This document shows, piece after piece, positions 60,135-64,000 of a stretch of DNA of 64,000 nt. The notes under the pieces are model-generated. The model was given only the letters and a program-made list of their open reading frames with translations, did no database searches and was not told where the DNA came from. This DNA is from Pseudoneurospora amorphoporcata (lineage: Eukaryota; Ascomycota; Sordariomycetes; Sordariales; Sordariaceae): NCBI GenBank assembly GCA_033297205.1, contig MU859135.1, forward strand, positions 86,066 to 150,065. The letters run 5' to 3'. Both the position numbers and the translations under genes were made by a program. How positions within the stretch are numbered: the stretch's first letter is position 1; each line of letters starts with the position of its first letter.

Positions 60135-60564
60135 CTAAACTTTGAGGGCAAAAGTCTCAGCCGCAATGGAATCCTCTCCCTCTTGACGGTACTCGTCCTT
60201 CCCACGCAAGCAACAAGCAATGTCGATGTCCAAACCCTCGGCGACTCTGCTTTCACCACTCCCGGCATAGGCGGAAATACCCTCAAAGCCATCCTCGAGG
60301 ATCCCCACATCTTCTAAATGCTTCTGGGACGTACGCAATGACGCGGACGCGGCAGAAACGTGGGCGGTCTGTGTGACAAGGGCAGTATTCTGGGCTTGGA
60401 ACAATGGTTCAATTCAGCTGATAATCTTCTTTGGTCTCGAAGGCCTTGTTGATCCCTTCAACCTCCAGAGGAAGGTTCGGTTTCAAGGCCTCCTTATGCC
60501 AAAGTTCGGTACGTACAGAGCCTTGTGGCCTCAGGCCACAAGGGATCAATCTAACATTCTCCAT
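60135..60564 (-). pseudogene. Possible decayed or unresolved coding sequence
   Basis: On the minus strand, an ATG at 60564 opens a 55-codon frame (MENVRLIPCGLRPQG ... INKAFETKEDYQLN). This ends in TGA and is followed, in another frame, by an ~89-codon stretch (NTALVTQTAHVSAASAS ... EDSIAAETFALKV, ending 60135). Both have GC-biased third positions and protein-like composition, but I find no splice pair that joins them. It may be a frameshifted remnant or an unresolved short gene. No family is recognised. Confidence 0.25.
60521..60543. repeat. Perfect inverted repeat
   Basis: CCTTGTGGCCT-C-AGGCCACAAGG: 11-bp arms around one base, GC-rich. It lies within the possible decayed coding sequence. 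Confidence 0.8.
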
Positions 60565-62063
60565 ACAAGTGGGTCTTCTTCGACCATTCTGTGCGACGTG
60601 CAGGGCAACGAAAGGAAGCTGTGATGTGTTGTATTGAGTTGCTAAGTCTGGAAGAACTGTGTGGAAAGGTCTGGAGGGCTAAATCTGGAAGGGAGGCTGT
60701 GTGCCCTGCCTGGTTTGTGCCATGGCCAGGTGCACGGGCCTCTCCAACACATTCTCCGTCCTTCTGGCGCCGGCCTTCGCGCTGAGCCTTGACAACCCTA
60801 ACCCTGGACTGTGGGCAAATGTCCGTGTGACAGTCTGGAAGTGCCCAGGCGGTGGTGGTCCACCTGCAACACACCTATAGACTGCCTAGTCTGAAGCCAT
60901 GGCCAACCTCCCCTCCGAATACTAAGTACCAGTTCCATGGTGTTGGCCTTCCTCTATTGTTCCTTGCGTCTGATTCTCTTCGTTGAAGCGTTATCTCCAG
61001 GGGTTAGTGGTGGAATGAGACGGTTGCGAGGACGCGGCGGGCCGCTGCGGGGCGCCACGCCGAAATTGAGCCCACCCCGGGCCCGCTCCTTTTTTGGTGA
61101 GTTTCCCTCGTGACTCTCGGCGCTTACAGTAAAATCGCGTTTCAGTCGGTCTCCGAGATACTTGGGGACGCTCAATCTTTTAGCAATAGATAGCAAGGAC
61201 CAAATACGATGGAGAGCCTCTTTCGGGAATTCTAGCCACGGTTATAATCGATACTATCTCAACGGAATGACGCGCCGCCCGGCCCTTCTACATTCCTGGG
61301 AAAAACTTCCTCTCGGTGCTCGACAGTAGCCCTAACCAGTTGTGGTAATCTTAGGATTTCGTTTTGAGGCTTCACATTTGGAAAGTTCGTCTAGGCTCAT
61401 ACCTTCTTTTCCTCACCTCACCGTTCCTGAATGTACCTTCTTCCCTGAAGCTCACCGTGACTTCCAACCACGTGATGTGGAGGGCATCAGAGCGAGCAAG
61501 TATCCAATCAAGACCATCTTCCCAATGTATTGCCTTCTCCTCTTTACCTATCCATTTAGAGCAGTTCTCCATTATAGTAAAAGCTGACTAACGCCTTTCC
61601 TTTCCGGGCTTGGCGCCTTGGGCCTCTCTATCATCTATGCCCAACCATGTACCCAACGCGATATTGGCGAGTCTTCTGCTTGCAAGATAGCTGTGTCGAA
61701 GAGGTTGTGCCGAAGAGGCTGTGCCCGATACCTCTATTCAGTTCGCGTCGGGTATGGTGGAAGTCTGAGTCCTGCGGGATTGGTGATCCAGGCAAAGGCA
61801 GCGCCTTGAAACAAAGACAACAACAGCAACCACCTTCAAGGCTCCCAATCAAATCCACCGAGATATACGCTACGAATTTTGTCAGTTATTTATAGTAAGT
61901 AGTTCTCGTCTGTCGAGCAATTCCCTTAGTTTCAATTGCTGATTTACTGTACCTACAGTCCCGCCAATATAAGCCGTCCGCTCGCGGAGCCTGCAAGCCA
62001 TTTCCCACTATCGAACATTGGTATGATTAGCTGCCGAGGGAGCTGAGCCTGGCGGACTCTGCA

Positions 62064-64000
62064 ATGCGACTCCTGGAGCGTAACGATACCGGCGGGATCC
62101 GTCTGACGGAAAACCTCCCCAACAACAAGATTCCACCGTATGCGATACTTTCACACACATGGGGTCCCGAAGAGGTCTTCTTTAAAGATATAACGGACGG
62201 TATAGGCAAGAACAAAGCAGGCTACGCTAAGATTCGTTTTTGCGGAGACCAAGCCTGGCGCGATGGATTGAAATTCTTCTGGGTCGACACATGCTGCATC
62301 GACAAGTCTGACAGCGCCGAGCTTCAGCATGCTCTCAACTCCATGTTCCATTGGTACCGCAGCGCGGTGAAATGTTACGTGTACCTAGCAGACGTCTCAA
62401 CCCATCAGCACAGCGACGGCCCCAGTTGGCAACCGGCCTTTCGAGAGAGCAGATGGTTTTCCCGAGGATGGACCCTTCAAGAGCTCATTGCCCCAACGAT
62501 CGTCGAATTCTTCTCTAAAGAGGGCGAGCGCCTGGGAGATAAGAAGTCTCTGGAACAAGAAATCCACGAGATAACCGGAATTCCGCAAAAAGCCTTCCAA
62601 GGTGTCCCTCTATATGATTTCAGCGTCGCTGAACGAATGCGATGGATCGAGAAGCGTGACACAACATACGAGGAAGACAAGGTGTACTCTCTATTCGGCA
62701 TCTTCGATGTACATATACCGGTTCTCTACGGCGAAGGAAGGCAAAAAGCATTAAAGCGGCTGCAGGACAAGGTTCACGAGGATTACCTCTGTCTGGCAAA
62801 ATTGTGGTCCACAGACCCGCGTGACCCACACGTCGAAAAGGAGCGGATCGAGCTGGCGAAGGGTGGTCTGCTGGCTGATGCTTACCGCTGGGTCTTCGAC
62901 AACCCCGACTTCAACCGATGGCACCAGCTGCAGGAGAGTCGCTTGCTCTGGGTTAAGGGAGATCCAGGCAAAGGCAAGACCATGTTACTATGCGGTATCA
63001 TCGACGAGCTAGAGCGGCATGTTATCGCTGACGGCAGCAACTTAGCGTATTTCTTCTGCCAGGCTACCGACTCGCGCATCAATAACGCAACTGCCGTGCT
63101 ACGAGGCTTAATCTACCTACTTGCCCACCGGCAACCACGCCTGCTCTCACATCTACCGGAGAACACATACCCCTCCGATGACACAATGGCATGGATCGTC
63201 CTGTCTAAGGTTTTACGCGAGATGCTAGAAGACCCGAACTTGAAGGTCACCTATCTGGTAATTGATGCTTTGGACGAATGTGTGACAGACCAACCGCAGC
63301 TTCTCCAGTTGATCGTCCAGATATCATCTATATCTGCTCGTATCAAGTGGCTTGTATCTAGTCGTAACGAGGTGCAGATCGAAGAACAGTTGGCGATGGT
63401 CGCGCAGCAGTCCAGACTCAGCCTCGAGCTAAACGCCGAATCCGTCACCACTGCCGTCAATACATATATCCGCAACAAAATCTTTCACTTGTCGCAGCGG
63501 AAACAGTACGACAGCAAAATACAGACGGAAGTACATGACTATCTCTCTTCTAACGCGAATGGGACTTTTCTCTGGGTGGCCTTAGTCTGCCAAGTACTTG
63601 CGGACCCGAGAGTTCAGAAGTGGCAGACACTAAAAAAGTTACGGGCATTCCCCCCCGGATTGGACTCCCTGTATGCGCGGATGATGGAGCAGATTATTCA
63701 GTCCGATGATGCGGATCTGTGCAGGCAAATTCTTGCCATCTCCTCTATTGTTCGCCGACCCATCAGCCTTCAAGAACTAACCACTCTCGTCGAGATGTCA
63801 GACGATATCTCAGATGATCCACAGTCCTTGGAAAAGCTTATAGGCCTTTGCGGCTCGTTTTTGACTCTTCGAGACCAGACAGTTTATTTCGTCCACCAAT
63901 CAGCCAAGGACTTTCTACTGGGCAAGGCCGCGCACCAAGCCTCCCGCAACGCTTTCAACTGGGTCTTCCCCCTGGGAATACAAGACATAAACCACATCAT
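62064..64000 (+). CDS. HET-NACHT fungal NLR, cut by window end
   Basis: Open from the ATG at 62064 to the window end (about 645 residues visible, no intron). Residues 1-~250 form a HET domain: YAILSHTWG (26-34), FFWVDTCCIDKSD (71-83), RGWTLQEL (134-141) and the DKVYSLFGIFDV block. A NACHT-type NTPase follows: P-loop GDPGKGKT (299-306), Walker B LVIDALDEC (398-406) and an SSRNE sensor, then the WVALVCQVL and YFVHQSAKDFLL segments typical of the C-terminal half of these NTPases. Proteins of this layout (Podospora HET-D/HET-E, Neurospora relatives) control vegetative incompatibility; on recognition through C-terminal repeats the HET domain triggers cell death. The repeat region (WD40, ankyrin or TPR) would lie beyond the window. 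The start is supported because an upstream ATG near 62021 stops at once. Confidence 0.92.
   Translation, partial: MRLLERNDTGGIRLTENLPNNKIPPYAILSHTWGPEEVFFKDITDGIGKNKAGYAKIRFCGDQAWRDGLKFFWVDTCCIDKSDSAELQHALNSMFHWYRSAVKCYVYLADVSTHQHSDGPSWQPAFRESRWFSRGWTLQELIAPTIVEFFSKEGERLGDKKSLEQEIHEITGIPQKAFQGVPLYDFSVAERMRWIEKRDTTYEEDKVYSLFGIFDVHIPVLYGEGRQKALKRLQDKVHEDYLCLAKLWSTDPRDPHVEKERIELAKGGLLADAYRWVFDNPDFNRWHQLQESRLLWVKGDPGKGKTMLLCGIIDELERHVIADGSNLAYFFCQATDSRINNATAVLRGLIYLLAHRQPRLLSHLPENTYPSDDTMAWIVLSKVLREMLEDPNLKVTYLVIDALDECVTDQPQLLQLIVQISSISARIKWLVSSRNEVQIEEQLAMVAQQSRLSLELNAESVTTAVNTYIRNKIFHLSQRKQYDSKIQTEVHDYLSSNANGTFLWVALVCQVLADPRVQKWQTLKKLRAFPPGLDSLYARMMEQIIQSDDADLCRQILAISSIVRRPISLQELTTLVEMSDDISDDPQSLEKLIGLCGSFLTLRDQTVYFVHQSAKDFLLGKAAHQASRNAFNWVFPLGIQDINHI

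Larger units (their letters stand above)
58654..62063. other. Gene-poor 3.4 kb before the NLR
   Basis: Apart from the 5S rRNA pseudogene, a perfect inverted repeat (60521-60543) and possible decayed coding sequence (60135-60564), I see no supportable gene. GC content varies, with a GC-rich patch near 61010-61090. Confidence 0.5.

Noticed and set aside
60954..61196. GC-rich minus-strand 80-codon frame
   Set aside because: It is basic and low in complexity, and nothing links it to an exon of a neighbouring gene.

Overview
The window looks like nuclear DNA of a filamentous ascomycete (Sordariomycetes), most likely Neurospora or a close relative. The evidence is many short introns with GTATGT/GTAAGT-type donors and CTAAC/CTGAC branch sites, moderate GC, dispersed single-gene organisation on both strands, a HET-NACHT gene, and a 5S rRNA-like sequence that starts with the Neurospora-type ACATACGACC. 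The 5S comparison is from memory. All exon structures below were worked out by eye from splice signals and reading frame.

Left part (1-15 kb): a small secreted cysteine-containing protein (1465-2105), then a very large (~2300 aa) disordered plus coiled-coil protein (to 11276), convergent with a two-helix membrane protein whose intron is a block of microsatellites. 15-22.5 kb, all on the minus strand: a cytochrome P450 with an in-frame stop codon, a secreted amidase, and an SLC33-type acetyl-CoA transporter. 23.5-30 kb: a CENP-O/Mcm21-like kinetochore protein, a GPI-type proline-rich wall protein and an MFS transporter.

31-41 kb: a tRNA-Arg(UCU), then a head-to-head pair of Ipi1 (60S ribosome assembly) and a roadblock/LC7 protein, then a ~1300 aa protein of unknown function rebuilt from five exons including a 15-nt microexon. 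41-44 kb is non-coding and carries a diverged direct repeat and a hairpin. 44-56.5 kb is mostly housekeeping: a Ded1/Vasa-type DEAD-box helicase, an F-box-like protein, the mitochondrial Mg2+ channel Mrs2, phosphopantothenate-cysteine ligase (CoA synthesis) and ribosomal protein eS30.

57-64 kb: a secreted CREG-like flavin-fold protein with a Lys/His-rich insertion, a 3.4 kb gene-poor stretch holding a 5S rRNA pseudogene and possibly decayed coding sequence, and the 5' part of a HET-NACHT protein of the fungal NLR (vegetative incompatibility / programmed cell death) type that runs off the right end.

Most genes are unrelated neighbours, as usual in this group. The functional themes that recur are CoA metabolism (PPCS, acetyl-CoA transporter) and ribosome biogenesis/translation (Ipi1, eS30, DEAD-box helicase, tRNA-Arg). 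The most interesting places are the NLR with the decayed region beside it, the P450 nonsense codon, the 5S pseudogene, the repeat/hairpin region at 41.6-42.6 kb, and several unusual splicing arrangements (GC-AG intron, 14-nt and 15-nt exons).
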